A DNA stretch of 18,526 bases. It comes from an uncultured Bacteroidota bacterium. Its GTDB lineage: Bacteria; Bacteroidota; Bacteroidia; Chitinophagales; Chitinophagaceae. The notes under the pieces were generated by a model. It was not told the origin of the DNA, did not search any database, and worked only from the letters and a program-made list of their open reading frames with translations. The translations under genes and the position numbers were made by a program. Where the stretch lies: positions 1-18,526 of the forward strand of contig CAIRSV010000252.1 of NCBI GenBank assembly GCA_903881265.1. Direction: 5' to 3'. This document shows positions 1 to 7,221 of the stretch, piece after piece (positions within the stretch are counted from its first letter, which is position 1; each line of letters starts with the position of its first letter).

Positions 1-128
1 CTTGAGGTCATATCCGTGGTAAGTTTAATGATATCGCCTTTTTGAAGGACTACTTTACCTGGTATTTCTTGTGCATATAAAGCCGATGATACTATCAGGG
101 TCAATGCGAATGCTGCTAATTTTTTCAT
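1..128 (-). CDS. Secreted protein, N-terminal fragment (cut by window edge)
   Basis: Only the first 42 codons lie in the window. The reading frame starts at ATG 128-126 on the minus strand and opens with a clear type I signal peptide: MKK, a hydrophobic core, then ALYA before the predicted cut, leaving a mature protein that begins QEIPGKVVLQ. The visible mature part reads GKVVLQKGDIIKLTTDMTS, which is too little to assign a family. A candidate TAGTTTTG (-7) element sits about 20 bases upstream on the same strand (155-148), which supports the start. The gene is divergent from the desaturase. Function unknown; export to the periplasm or outer membrane is inferred. Confidence 0.7.
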   Translation of the reverse strand, partial: MKKLAAFALTLIVSSALYAQEIPGKVVLQKGDIIKLTTDMTS

Positions 129-147
129 TGTTATGAATTTAAGGCTT

Positions 148-155
148 CAAAACTA
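148..155 (-). promoter_or_regulatory. Candidate -7 promoter element (TAGTTTTG)
   Basis: Read on the minus strand this matches the Bacteroidota TAnnTTTG element exactly and lies 19 bases before the ATG at 128. No clear TTTG -33 partner is visible. Assigned by consensus and position only. Confidence 0.4.
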
Positions 156-300
156 CACTTATTTTTGATATTTTATTGATAGCATATAGTCGCTTTGGCA
201 GGCCTTATGACGAGGAAGACAAGGGCTTTACGGCAAATAAAGCCGATATTTTTCAGTGTATCAGAGGTTGCTTCTAACCTCAAAGAGACCTTCATTATCG

Positions 301-328
301 CTATATTATCAAAGAATCTATACATTTG
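301..328 (+). promoter_or_regulatory. Promoter of the desaturase gene; shared with the promoter at 14581
   Basis: TACATTTG at 321-328 matches the Bacteroidota -7 consensus TAnnTTTG and ends only four bases before the ATG at 333, so the transcript is probably leaderless or nearly so. The preceding 13 bases CTATATTATCAAA (301-313) sit about where the -33 box would be and recur exactly at 14581-14593. Over the full 28 bases the two sites agree at 25 positions. No canonical TTTG -33 box is present in either. Confidence 0.6.
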
Positions 329-332
329 CAAC

Positions 333-1445
333 ATGGAACAAAAAAAGCGTGTAAAATTCGTCAATAAGGAAAAAACACAGTTTTTAAAGACATTAAAACA
401 ACGTGTTGATCAATACTTCGAAGAGAATCATATTGATAGGCAAGGTAACTCGACGATGTATTTTAAATCATTCGTCCTCTTAAGTATGTATATACTTCCT
501 GTGGTGGCATTGTATGCGTATCACCTTCCATGGTGGGGCGTACTGATTTGTTTTACCATATCTGGTTTTGGTGTTGCCGGCGTAGGAATGGGTGTTATGC
601 ACGACGCGAATCACGGGGCTTATAGCCACAACAAACTAATTAATACCATCATGGGTGGAACACTGAATCTACTAGGTGGATTTGATGTCAACTGGCGTTT
701 TCAGCATAATATCTTGCATCATACATATACCAATATAACTCACGTCGATGAGGATATCGATCAGCGTGTCAACATGCGTTGGTCGCCTTACTTCAAGTAT
801 CATCCAATGCAGCGTTATCAGTATATCTATGCTTTTTTCGCGTATTGCCTTGCGACGTGGAGCTGGACCTTCATTAAAGATTATAAGCAGTTTTATAATT
901 ATGCCTATAATGGTGTCAACAAAAACAGCAAATCACAAAAAGCCTTTGATTTATTCAAGCTTATTGCGTTCAAGATTTTTTATTACTTCTATATTCTCAT
1001 CATCCCAATTGCTGTGTTGCATTATAGTGCAGGCCTTATTATAGGCGGCTTTATGTTATGTCACGCCATTGGTGGTTTGGTATTGTCGACGGTCTTTCAA
1101 TTAGCGCATGTGGTTGAAGGGGCTGAATTTCCAATGCCGAATGAAAAAGGTGAAATCGAAAATGAATGGGCGATCCATCAAATGCAAACAACTGCCGATT
1201 TTGGACATAGCAATAAGTTACTGACATGGTATGCCGGTGGATTGACACATCAGATTGAGCATCATATTTTTCCAGATATTTGTCACGTACATTATCCTGC
1301 TATCGCACCTATCGTGAAAGATACCGCTGAAGAATTTGGTGTGCCGTACAACTATAACGATGGTTATTTTAGTGCCTTAGCTTCGCATATTCGTATGCTG
1401 AAAAAATTTGGGCTGCAAAGCGATTTCGATCTCGCCAATTCGTAA
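333..1445 (+). CDS. Membrane fatty acid desaturase (acyl-CoA/acyl-lipid type)
   Basis: A 370-aa di-iron membrane desaturase that would introduce a cis double bond into acyl chains at the inner membrane. The three histidine boxes are all intact: HDANH at residues 90-94, HNILHH at 125-130 and HQIEHH at 306-311. The third box has the Q-x-x-HH form seen in front-end and linoleoyl-CoA-type desaturases. Hydrophobic segments flank the boxes, for example about residues 45-85 and two more around 205-265. The frame is open back to 195, but I choose ATG 333 because the promoter element at 321-328 lies inside that extension and the protein then begins MEQKKRVKFV, with a soluble charged N-terminus. It is monocistronic and divergent from the secreted-protein gene at 1-128. 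Regiospecificity cannot be read from sequence; a role in membrane-fluidity control is inference. Confidence 0.92.
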   Translation: MEQKKRVKFVNKEKTQFLKTLKQRVDQYFEENHIDRQGNSTMYFKSFVLLSMYILPVVALYAYHLPWWGVLICFTISGFGVAGVGMGVMHDANHGAYSHNKLINTIMGGTLNLLGGFDVNWRFQHNILHHTYTNITHVDEDIDQRVNMRWSPYFKYHPMQRYQYIYAFFAYCLATWSWTFIKDYKQFYNYAYNGVNKNSKSQKAFDLFKLIAFKIFYYFYILIIPIAVLHYSAGLIIGGFMLCHAIGGLVLSTVFQLAHVVEGAEFPMPNEKGEIENEWAIHQMQTTADFGHSNKLLTWYAGGLTHQIEHHIFPDICHVHYPAIAPIVKDTAEEFGVPYNYNDGYFSALASHIRMLKKFGLQSDFDLANS

Positions 1446-1795
1446 ATAAACAGACCGTTTCAATGGTATGCAGACATGCATAGGCGTCATTGACATTATT
1501 CAAGATAAATTTCTTGGTCATTATTGTGTTGCGTAGCCGTCATTTTCATCATCGGTCATCACAGAAACCCTCGGGCAGATGCAATGCTAGGCTTCATCAA
1601 GCATGGCACTATGATCTCGCCTAGTTTTTCATGTTCGCTGTATTGAACATAAAGGCACTGCCTTTCATTAAGATACATAGCCGTTGCTTGCTCGGATTCT
1701 ATACTCATTCCGTAGGGATAATTTCTATCGGTAGTATAGCGTGTGTATTGCGAATAAATCAGATTAAAAAGTGGTTCATCATTTGTGCGAAGTAG

Positions 1796-1803
1796 TATAT
1801 TTG
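1796..1803 (+). promoter_or_regulatory. Candidate secA -7 promoter element (TATATTTG)
   Basis: Exact match to TAnnTTTG, placed about 100 bases before the secA ATG. It predicts a transcript start near 1810 and a leader of roughly 95 bases, unusually long next to the short leaders of other genes here. The -33 box is not clear. Confidence 0.45.
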
Positions 1804-1818
1804 CCAACCTTTTATGTC

Positions 1819-1841
1819 ACCTTGTCAGAAAACAACAAGGT
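1819..1841 (+). promoter_or_regulatory. Hairpin in the predicted secA leader
   Basis: ACCTTGT (1819-1825) pairs perfectly with ACAAGGT (1835-1841) across a nine-base A-rich loop. It would lie near the 5' end of the secA transcript. There is no T-run, so it is not a terminator. A regulatory role is inference. Confidence 0.35.
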
Positions 1842-1904
1842 AGCACACTATTTGAAATCAAAAACAGATTCGCTGTTTGGCAGCGATACAATTAAACTAT
1901 TACT

Positions 1905-4900
1905 ATGTTAAACTTCATAAATAAGTTATTCGGTGGAAGTAAATCTGAGAAGGATGTCAAGAAATTGATGCCTGTGATTGATCAGATTGGTGTGTTGTAC
2001 AATTCCTTTCAACCCTTATCACACGATGAACTTCGTAATCGATCATTCGCACTGCGCGCTACGATACAAGAATACGTTGCTGCTATTTCGCAACAGATTG
2101 CCACGCAGCGTGAAGAAGCCGAAAACACAGTGGACATCCATATAAAAAGTAGCTTATACAAAGCCATTGATCAATTGGTAAAAGATAAGGACAAGCAACT
2201 TGAGGAAATTCTACTTCAGATTTTGCCTGAAGCCTTCGCAATTGTGAAAGATGCCTCAAGGCGCTTTAAAGAAAATACACAGCTTCGCAGCACAGCCACA
2301 GAGCTTGATAAAACGCTGGCTGTGACTAAGAATTATATTACAATCGACGGTAACGAATCTATCTTTAATAATACTTGGACGGCCGGTGGTGGACAAGTCA
2401 CTTGGAATATGGTGCATTATGATGTGCAGTTGATAGGAGGTTATAATTTACACGAAGGAAAAATTTCTGAAATGGCTACCGGTGAAGGTAAGACCCTTGT
2501 ATCGACCTTGCCTGCCTATCTCAATGGCTTAGCCGGTGAAGGGGTGCATATCGTCACGGTCAATGATTACTTGGCTAAACGAGATAGTGAATGGAATGGC
2601 ACCTTGTTTGAGTGGCTTGGATTGACAGTAGATTGCATCGACAAACATCAACCGAATACGGCAGAGCGTCGTAATGCGTATTTGGCCGATATCACCTACG
2701 GAACCAATAACGAGTTCGGCTTCGATTACCTGCGTGATAATATGGTGCACACACCTGAAGAAATGGTACAACGCAAGTTGCATTTCGCGATGGTCGATGA
2801 GGTTGATAGTGTATTGATTGATGATGCTCGTACGCCCTTGATTATATCTGGTCCGGTACCGAAAGGCGATGATCAGGAATTTCATTTATTGAAACCTCGA
2901 ATCGAAAAACTTGTGGAGGCCCAACGTAAAGTGGTGAATGCCTTTTTATTGGAAGCAAAAAAATTCATCGCCGAAGGAAACGATGATAAAGAAGGTGGCG
3001 GATTAGCGTTGTTACGCGCACATCGTGGATTACCAAAGAATACGGCTACCATCAAATACATGAGTGAAGTTGGTATTCGTCAGGTGATGCAAAAAACCGA
3101 AAACTATTATTTAGCCGATCAGCAAAAGAATATGCCGAAAGTGGATAAGGAACTTTATTTCACGATCGATGAAAAAAACAATCAAGTCGATTTGTCTGAG
3201 AAGGGGATACAGTTGCTCACGGGCACGGCCGAAGATCCTAATTTCTTTGTGATGCCTGATATTGGTGTGGGTCTTGCCGAAATTGAAAACACCTCATCCA
3301 CTGCCGAAGAAAAGCTTCGACGCAAAGACGCCTTCTTGCAAGATTACTCGGTGAAAGCCGATCGTATCCATACGATACAGCAATTATTGAAAGCCTATAC
3401 CTTGTTTGACAAAGACAAAGAGTATGTGGTGATGGATGGTAAGGTGAAAATCGTCGATGAGCAAACAGGTCGTATCCTTGATGGACGACGTTATAGCGAT
3501 GGTTTGCATCAGGCCTTAGAGGCCAAAGAAAATGTAGATGTCGAAGCCGCTACGCAAACCTTTGCCACAGTGACGTTGCAGAACTATTTCCGTATGTATC
3601 ACAAACTCGCCGGTATGACCGGTACGGCCGAAACAGAAGCCGGAGAGTTTTGGTCTATCTACAAACTTGAGGTAACAACCATCCCAACGAATGTGAATGT
3701 GATTCGTAAGGATGATGAAGATTTGGTATACAAAACCAAGCGCGAAAAGTACCGTGCGGTGATTGAAGAGGTAAAAAAATTACAAGCCGCAGGACGACCT
3801 GTACTCGTTGGTACAACGTCGGTAGAAGTATCTGAATTATTAAGTAAAATGCTCACCTTTGATAAGGTAGCACATAATGTATTGAACGCCAAGCAGCACT
3901 CTCGTGAAGCGCAGGTTGTAGCCGAAGCTGGTTTGCCTGGTGCAGTCACGATAGCGACGAATATGGCTGGTCGTGGTACCGATATCAAACTTGGGCCTGG
4001 TGTAAAAGAAGCTGGTGGATTGGCTATTTTGGGTACTGAGCGACACGAGAGTCGACGTGTAGACAGACAGCTTCGTGGTCGTGCTGGTCGTCAGGGTGAT
4101 CCGGGTAGTTCGATGTTTTTTGTATCATTAGAAGATGACTTAATGCGTCTGTTTGGTAGTGACAAGTTGAGTGGTTGGATGGATAAGCTTGGCCATAAAG
4201 ATGGCGATGTGATACAACACAGTATGATTTCGAAATCGATTGAGCGTGCGCAGAAAAAAGTAGAGGAAAACAACTTCGGTATTCGTAAGCGTTTGCTTGA
4301 ATATGATGATGTAATGAATGCGCAACGTGAAGTTATTTATACCCGTCGTCGTAATGCCTTGTTTGGCGAGCGATTGGCGTTGGATCTTGATAACGCATTT
4401 TATGATAGTTGTGGTTTGGTTGCAGCGCAGTTTGATAGTAACAGAAATTTTGACGAGTTTAAGTTTGAAGTGCTTCGCGATTTTGCGTTTGAGACGGATA
4501 TCAACGAACAAGAATTTTTAAAGATGGAAGCTACTGCGATCACTGAAAAATTATATCAGCAGTTAAACCAAACGTATCATCGCAAGATGGAGGTATTGCG
4601 CGAGCAGACAGCACCGGTTCTACAAAATGTATTGGATCAGAGTGGCAATCGTTTTCAGAATATTGCGGTGCCGTTTACCGATGGTATCAGAGCTGTGCAA
4701 ATCGTTACTGATTTGAAAAAAACAATGAGTTCGGAAGGACGGGAATTAGTCGGTTCATTGGAACGTCAGATTACATTGGCGCTTATAGATGAGGCTTGGA
4801 AAAATCATTTGCGTCAGATGGATGAGATGAAACAGAGTGTGCAGTTGGCGAGCTATGAACAAAAAGATCCGTTATTGATTTATAAGTTTGAAGCGTTTAA

Positions 4901-5222
4901 TTTATTCAAGACGATGATTGGTGAAACCAACAAGCATATTGTATCCTTCTTGATGCGCTGCGGTATACCGATGCAGCAAGAGCAGGATATTCAGCAGGCG
5001 AAGGTTGAGAAGACCGATATGAGCCGTTTACGCGCAAACAAAGAAGAGATTGATGAAGTGGGTGACGATTACGCCGCCAATCAGCGCGATATGTATACAT
5101 CGACGTCTACAGCGCCACCTGTAAAGCAAGAGCCTATTCGCAACCTTGATCCTAAGATTGGACGCAATGATGCTTGTCCTTGTGGATCGGGTAAGAAGTT
5201 TAAGCAGTGCCACGGAAAGTAA
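1905..5222 (+). CDS. secA: Preprotein translocase ATPase SecA
   Basis: The motor ATPase that pushes unfolded precursor proteins through SecYEG at the inner membrane. At 1105 aa it has the long form typical of Bacteroidota; E. coli SecA is about 900 aa. Visible landmarks are: Walker A GEGKT at residues 193-197 in the ATGEGKT context; the DEVDSVLIDDARTPLIISG block, with DEVD at 298-301; MAGRGTDI at 687-694; LRGRAGRQGDPG at 723-734; and the C-terminal zinc finger C1091-x-C1093 with C1102-H1103 (CPCGSGKKFKQCH), which in known SecA proteins binds SecB or phospholipid. Extra residues between the DEVD block and the second helicase domain, about 330-450, account for much of the added length. Nothing is truncated. 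It is preceded by its own promoter and followed at once by a strong terminator, so it is probably monocistronic. Confidence 0.98.
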   Translation: MLNFINKLFGGSKSEKDVKKLMPVIDQIGVLYNSFQPLSHDELRNRSFALRATIQEYVAAISQQIATQREEAENTVDIHIKSSLYKAIDQLVKDKDKQLEEILLQILPEAFAIVKDASRRFKENTQLRSTATELDKTLAVTKNYITIDGNESIFNNTWTAGGGQVTWNMVHYDVQLIGGYNLHEGKISEMATGEGKTLVSTLPAYLNGLAGEGVHIVTVNDYLAKRDSEWNGTLFEWLGLTVDCIDKHQPNTAERRNAYLADITYGTNNEFGFDYLRDNMVHTPEEMVQRKLHFAMVDEVDSVLIDDARTPLIISGPVPKGDDQEFHLLKPRIEKLVEAQRKVVNAFLLEAKKFIAEGNDDKEGGGLALLRAHRGLPKNTATIKYMSEVGIRQVMQKTENYYLADQQKNMPKVDKELYFTIDEKNNQVDLSEKGIQLLTGTAEDPNFFVMPDIGVGLAEIENTSSTAEEKLRRKDAFLQDYSVKADRIHTIQQLLKAYTLFDKDKEYVVMDGKVKIVDEQTGRILDGRRYSDGLHQALEAKENVDVEAATQTFATVTLQNYFRMYHKLAGMTGTAETEAGEFWSIYKLEVTTIPTNVNVIRKDDEDLVYKTKREKYRAVIEEVKKLQAAGRPVLVGTTSVEVSELLSKMLTFDKVAHNVLNAKQHSREAQVVAEAGLPGAVTIATNMAGRGTDIKLGPGVKEAGGLAILGTERHESRRVDRQLRGRAGRQGDPGSSMFFVSLEDDLMRLFGSDKLSGWMDKLGHKDGDVIQHSMISKSIERAQKKVEENNFGIRKRLLEYDDVMNAQREVIYTRRRNALFGERLALDLDNAFYDSCGLVAAQFDSNRNFDEFKFEVLRDFAFETDINEQEFLKMEATAITEKLYQQLNQTYHRKMEVLREQTAPVLQNVLDQSGNRFQNIAVPFTDGIRAVQIVTDLKKTMSSEGRELVGSLERQITLALIDEAWKNHLRQMDEMKQSVQLASYEQKDPLLIYKFEAFNLFKTMIGETNKHIVSFLMRCGIPMQQEQDIQQAKVEKTDMSRLRANKEEIDEVGDDYAANQRDMYTSTSTAPPVKQEPIRNLDPKIGRNDACPCGSGKKFKQCHGK

Positions 5223-5231
5223 TAAAAATGT

Positions 5232-5257
5232 AAAGCCCCTGATGAAGGGGCTTTTTT
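5232..5257 (+). terminator. Intrinsic terminator of secA
   Basis: AAAGCCCC (5232-5239) pairs with GGGGCTTT (5247-5254), continuing into a T6 tract, starting ten bases after the secA stop. It is nearly identical, including the ATGAA loop bases, to the terminator at 6293-6320. Confidence 0.9.
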
Positions 5258-5267
5258 AATGGGGTCC

Positions 5268-5324
5268 CCACCCGTGTTCTGTATCCTCACAAACCATCTA
5301 TGTACAGTTATTTTAGTTCGATAC
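5268..5324 (+). repeat. 57-bp imperfect direct repeat, copy 1
   Basis: Aligns without gaps to 6222-6278 with five mismatches (52/57). It begins CCACCCGTGTT and ends CGATAC. A reduced third version, TGTTTTGT-N5-CACAAACCAT, lies just downstream at 5346-5368. The TTTGT/ACAAA segment in these copies can form a small hairpin, as in REP-like palindromes. Confidence 0.85.
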
Positions 5325-5345
5325 TGTATGATATTGAAATATGCA

Positions 5346-5368
5346 TGTTTTGTGGAGACACAAACCAT
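5346..5368 (+). repeat. Partial third copy of the repeat core
   Basis: TGTTTTGT and CACAAACCAT are separated by the same five-base gap as in copy 2 (6222-6278), but the gap bases differ (GGAGA against ATCCT). In this copy TTTGTG/CACAAA forms a six-base stem with a GAGA loop. Confidence 0.6.
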
Positions 5369-5453
5369 GGAAGCGAGATACATACAAATAGTTAAATCTG
5401 GATTTTTATCAAAGCTATAAAAAGATGTCTACCTTGTGATTAAATTCAAATTT

Positions 5454-6125
5454 ATGAAGATCATTTTTATGTCACTTCTAATTCTATCATTATTTAGTTG
5501 CATGACAATGCAAACAATAAATATTAAACCTGAAAATATAGAAACGCTTTTTCCTCAATTAAATCAGCTATCAGAGTCAGAAGTTGGGGAAAGTTTAATT
5601 CATAAAGAAACTGGCGAAATGTATCAGGCTATAAAATTAATAGAGTTAATAAAATGTAAGGCTCAATCCTATTCAAAACCAGTTGAGTTAAAGCCTGGCG
5701 AAATTTTTCTGCATACTAAACAAACAAAGCTGTTTGATATTTATTCACAGGAAGGGAGCATATGGGGAATAGTAATTAACCGAAAAAATCATGTGGCGGA
5801 ACTAGCTAGTGATATTTATCTAGTGGGGAAATATTCTCTACTTGGTAAGGTTATTGATAGCAGCATATATATTAATATCCTGCAGCCGTTACCTAAGTCA
5901 AATTATTTAAAACAGGAATTCATATATAACGGAAAAATTGGAACTGGGCTTAAATTTACATACAGAGAATTTGCATCTGATATGGCAAGACCTTCATTTA
6001 CTCAAGATTTGCAATATGATCTTTCTGAAGGAAATATTGTTGGATTTAAGGGTCTTAGAATTGAAATAATTAAAGCCCAAAACACAAAAATAGAATACAA
6101 GATTTTAAGCTTCTTCAGAAAATAA
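5454..6125 (+). CDS. Orphan lipoprotein of unknown function
   Basis: A 223-aa predicted lipoprotein. From ATG 5454 it has a short signal peptide, MKIIFMSLLILSLFSC, with lipobox L-F-S-C16, so the mature protein is lipid-anchored at Cys16. The frame also opens at a GTG at 5436, but that adds six residues before an already complete signal peptide, so I prefer 5454. The remainder is a soluble, probably beta-rich domain that I do not recognise. The gene is visibly more AT-rich than secA (many ATA, AAA and TTA codons). It stands alone between two copies of a 57-bp repeat and two near-identical terminators. Codon use and flanking repeats together suggest it arrived or was duplicated as a unit; this is inference. 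A perfect 14-bp palindrome, GAAACGTACGTTTC, starts right after its stop. Confidence 0.75.
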   Translation: MKIIFMSLLILSLFSCMTMQTINIKPENIETLFPQLNQLSESEVGESLIHKETGEMYQAIKLIELIKCKAQSYSKPVELKPGEIFLHTKQTKLFDIYSQEGSIWGIVINRKNHVAELASDIYLVGKYSLLGKVIDSSIYINILQPLPKSNYLKQEFIYNGKIGTGLKFTYREFASDMARPSFTQDLQYDLSEGNIVGFKGLRIEIIKAQNTKIEYKILSFFRK

Positions 6126-6187
6126 GAAACGTACGTTTCAGCATGTTAATTCCTCGCTAGCGCAATTGTATACTAAGCATAACGGCT

Positions 6188-6210
6188 GGCGCAGGTTTGT
6201 AACCTGTGCC
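6188..6210. repeat. REP-like palindrome
   Basis: GGCGCAGGTT and AACCTGTGCC form a ten-pair stem with one G-T wobble around a TGT loop. The short GC-rich hairpin in an intergenic spacer next to other repeat copies resembles REP/BIME elements mobilised by RAYT transposases. No RAYT gene is in the window, so this is a resemblance only. Confidence 0.55.
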
Positions 6211-6221
6211 AAATTCGCTCT

Positions 6222-6278
6222 CCACCCGTGTTTTGTATCCTCACAAACCATCTATGTAAACTTATTTTAGGACGATAC
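6222..6278 (+). repeat. 57-bp imperfect direct repeat, copy 2
   Basis: Same orientation as copy 1 at 5268-5324, 52/57 identical, start-to-start distance 954 bp. Here the terminator follows the repeat, whereas at copy 1 it precedes it, so the two repeats lie inside the two terminators and bracket the orphan lipoprotein gene. Confidence 0.85.
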
Positions 6279-6292
6279 AATGCTAAAAATTC

Positions 6293-6320
6293 AAAAGCCC
6301 CTAATGAAGGGGCTTTTTTT
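6293..6320 (+). terminator. Intrinsic terminator after the lipoprotein cassette
   Basis: AAAAGCCCC (6293-6301) pairs with GGGGCTTTT (6309-6317), ending in T7. It differs from the secA terminator by one loop base and flanking A/T. It would stop transcripts of the lipoprotein gene at 5454. Confidence 0.85.
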
Positions 6321-6504
6321 ATGAGGTAAAAAAGATGTGCAATGTTCCGCAGCGTATAGACAATAAAATCCTCAACTCAACTGAATGATCTAATCGTACG
6401 CTGCGGTGCTACATAGATGATTGCTCATCGTGCATCTATTGATTTATCCTCACTATCCATAGGATTGAATACATGTGCTTGTTTTACGCTTATCGACTGC
6501 ACAT

Positions 6505-6532
6505 AAAAAGCGAGCGCACTAAGGCGCCGCTT
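6505..6532 (-). terminator. Intrinsic terminator of the small lipoprotein gene
   Basis: On the minus strand AAGCGGCGC pairs with GCGCTCGCTT (one bulged base, nine pairs) around a six-base loop, then T5. It lies about 58 bases beyond the TAG stop of the 6590-7048 gene. Confidence 0.75.
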
Positions 6533-6589
6533 CATTTATTTGGTAGCTTGAGATACTATTTATAGTTAATCTAGTTATTGCAACTTGTA

Positions 6590-7048
6590 CTACTGATAAG
6601 TCAACTGATTAGCTGCGCAAGTGTTTGCTGTAAAGATTACAGTACCTGACCAATATTCAAAACCGGTTTCGTCTTTAATGCTGTAGGTTGCTGTTCTATT
6701 TTTATCACTACCTAAGTCTTTATTGATAGTCACTGATCCACTTTGGTCACAGTCTGGCGCTCCTGTCCAATAAACCGATGTGGCTGAAGAGCCTACCACA
6801 ACGCCGTCAACATAATATGTTAATGCGTTTGCACCGTCAGCTACTAATGAGTCTGATGTTGCTTCATCATACCAAAACACCATACTGCCTTCATACGTGC
6901 AGCTACCATCATCTTCCTCTGCTTTTGAATTGTAATTCTTGCTGTCTGGATCCTTACAGCCCTTGATTGTGCTTTTTTTGCAACTATCTAACACGGCAAT
7001 GCCGCTTACTAATGCGATGCAAATAATTAATTTTACTACGTTTTTCAT
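6590..7048 (-). CDS. Small lipoprotein with a GC-x-DP…DDGSC motif
   Basis: 152 aa, starting at ATG 7048. The signal peptide ends in the lipobox L20-D-S-C23, so the protein should be lipid-anchored in the envelope. Just after the anchor comes one copy of the motif G30-C-K-D-P…Y39-N…D46-D-G-S-C50, a short two-cysteine repeat I recognise from many Bacteroidota surface proteins of the form C-x-DP-x-A-x-NYN-…-DDGSC. The two cysteines may form a disulfide. The rest (about 55-152) is a small beta-rich domain with two further cysteines, in APDCDQSG and TANTCAANQ, suggesting another disulfide. Function unknown. It lies 173 bases downstream of the SHOCT-like secreted protein on the same strand and has its own terminator; co-transcription is possible but not shown. 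Confidence 0.8.
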   Translation of the reverse strand: MKNVVKLIICIALVSGIAVLDSCKKSTIKGCKDPDSKNYNSKAEEDDGSCTYEGSMVFWYDEATSDSLVADGANALTYYVDGVVVGSSATSVYWTGAPDCDQSGSVTINKDLGSDKNRTATYSIKDETGFEYWSGTVIFTANTCAANQLTYQ

Positions 7049-7221
7049 GTTCTATTTTTTTGTTTTCCTACTCGTTTGGCTTTTCGGTTACGCCCCGTTT
7101 TTTATGCGGTCGCTGGTCTCCGCATTTATTTTTAGTCTTTTAACGATAGTTGATGATATGATGTGTAAGCTTCTGATATAGCCGCTCATTTACTTTTACA
7201 GCGAGGCTTAGCGGTATGTCC

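Larger units (their letters stand above)
1446..1904. other. Intergenic region between desaturase and secA
   Basis: No convincing gene. A small perfect hairpin, TATGCA/TGCATA with a GACA loop (1467-1482), follows the desaturase stop but lacks a T-run, so it is at best a weak transcription end. The right-hand part carries the secA promoter and leader. A minus-strand open frame of 82 codons (1559-1807) is not supported. Confidence 0.6.
6126..6589. other. Gene-free, palindrome-rich interval
   Basis: No gene is seen. In order it holds GAAACGTACGTTTC (6126-6139), CGCTAGCG (6155-6162), a REP-like hairpin (6188-6210), direct-repeat copy 2 (6222-6278), a terminator (6293-6320), a long-range inverted repeat (6347-6356 with 6397-6406), a second inverted repeat (ATAGATG 6413-6419 with CATCTAT 6433-6439), and the minus-strand terminator of the next gene (6505-6532). 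Confidence 0.75.

Noticed and set aside
195..332. N-terminal extension of the desaturase
   Set aside because: It contains the promoter element at 321-328 and places a long unrelated stretch before a normal start.
1559..1807. 82-codon open frame on the minus strand between desaturase and secA
   Set aside because: It starts with TTG, has no promoter or ribosome site, no recognisable motif or signal peptide, and overlaps the secA promoter. Probably chance.
2529..2885. 118-codon minus-strand frame inside secA
   Set aside because: Antisense shadow of a highly conserved coding region; no independent signals.
5261..5269. GGGGTCCCC palindrome after the secA terminator
   Set aside because: Too short to mean anything by itself; not present at repeat copy 2.
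5268..6278. Insertion sequence flanked by direct repeats
   Set aside because: No transposase or terminal inverted repeats inside, and 57-bp repeats are far too long to be target duplications. Kept only as a repeat-bounded cassette.
7104..7125. ATGCGG/CCGCAT hairpin as a terminator between the two minus-strand genes
   Set aside because: The T-rich run follows on the plus strand, where no gene reads in; on the minus strand no T-run follows.
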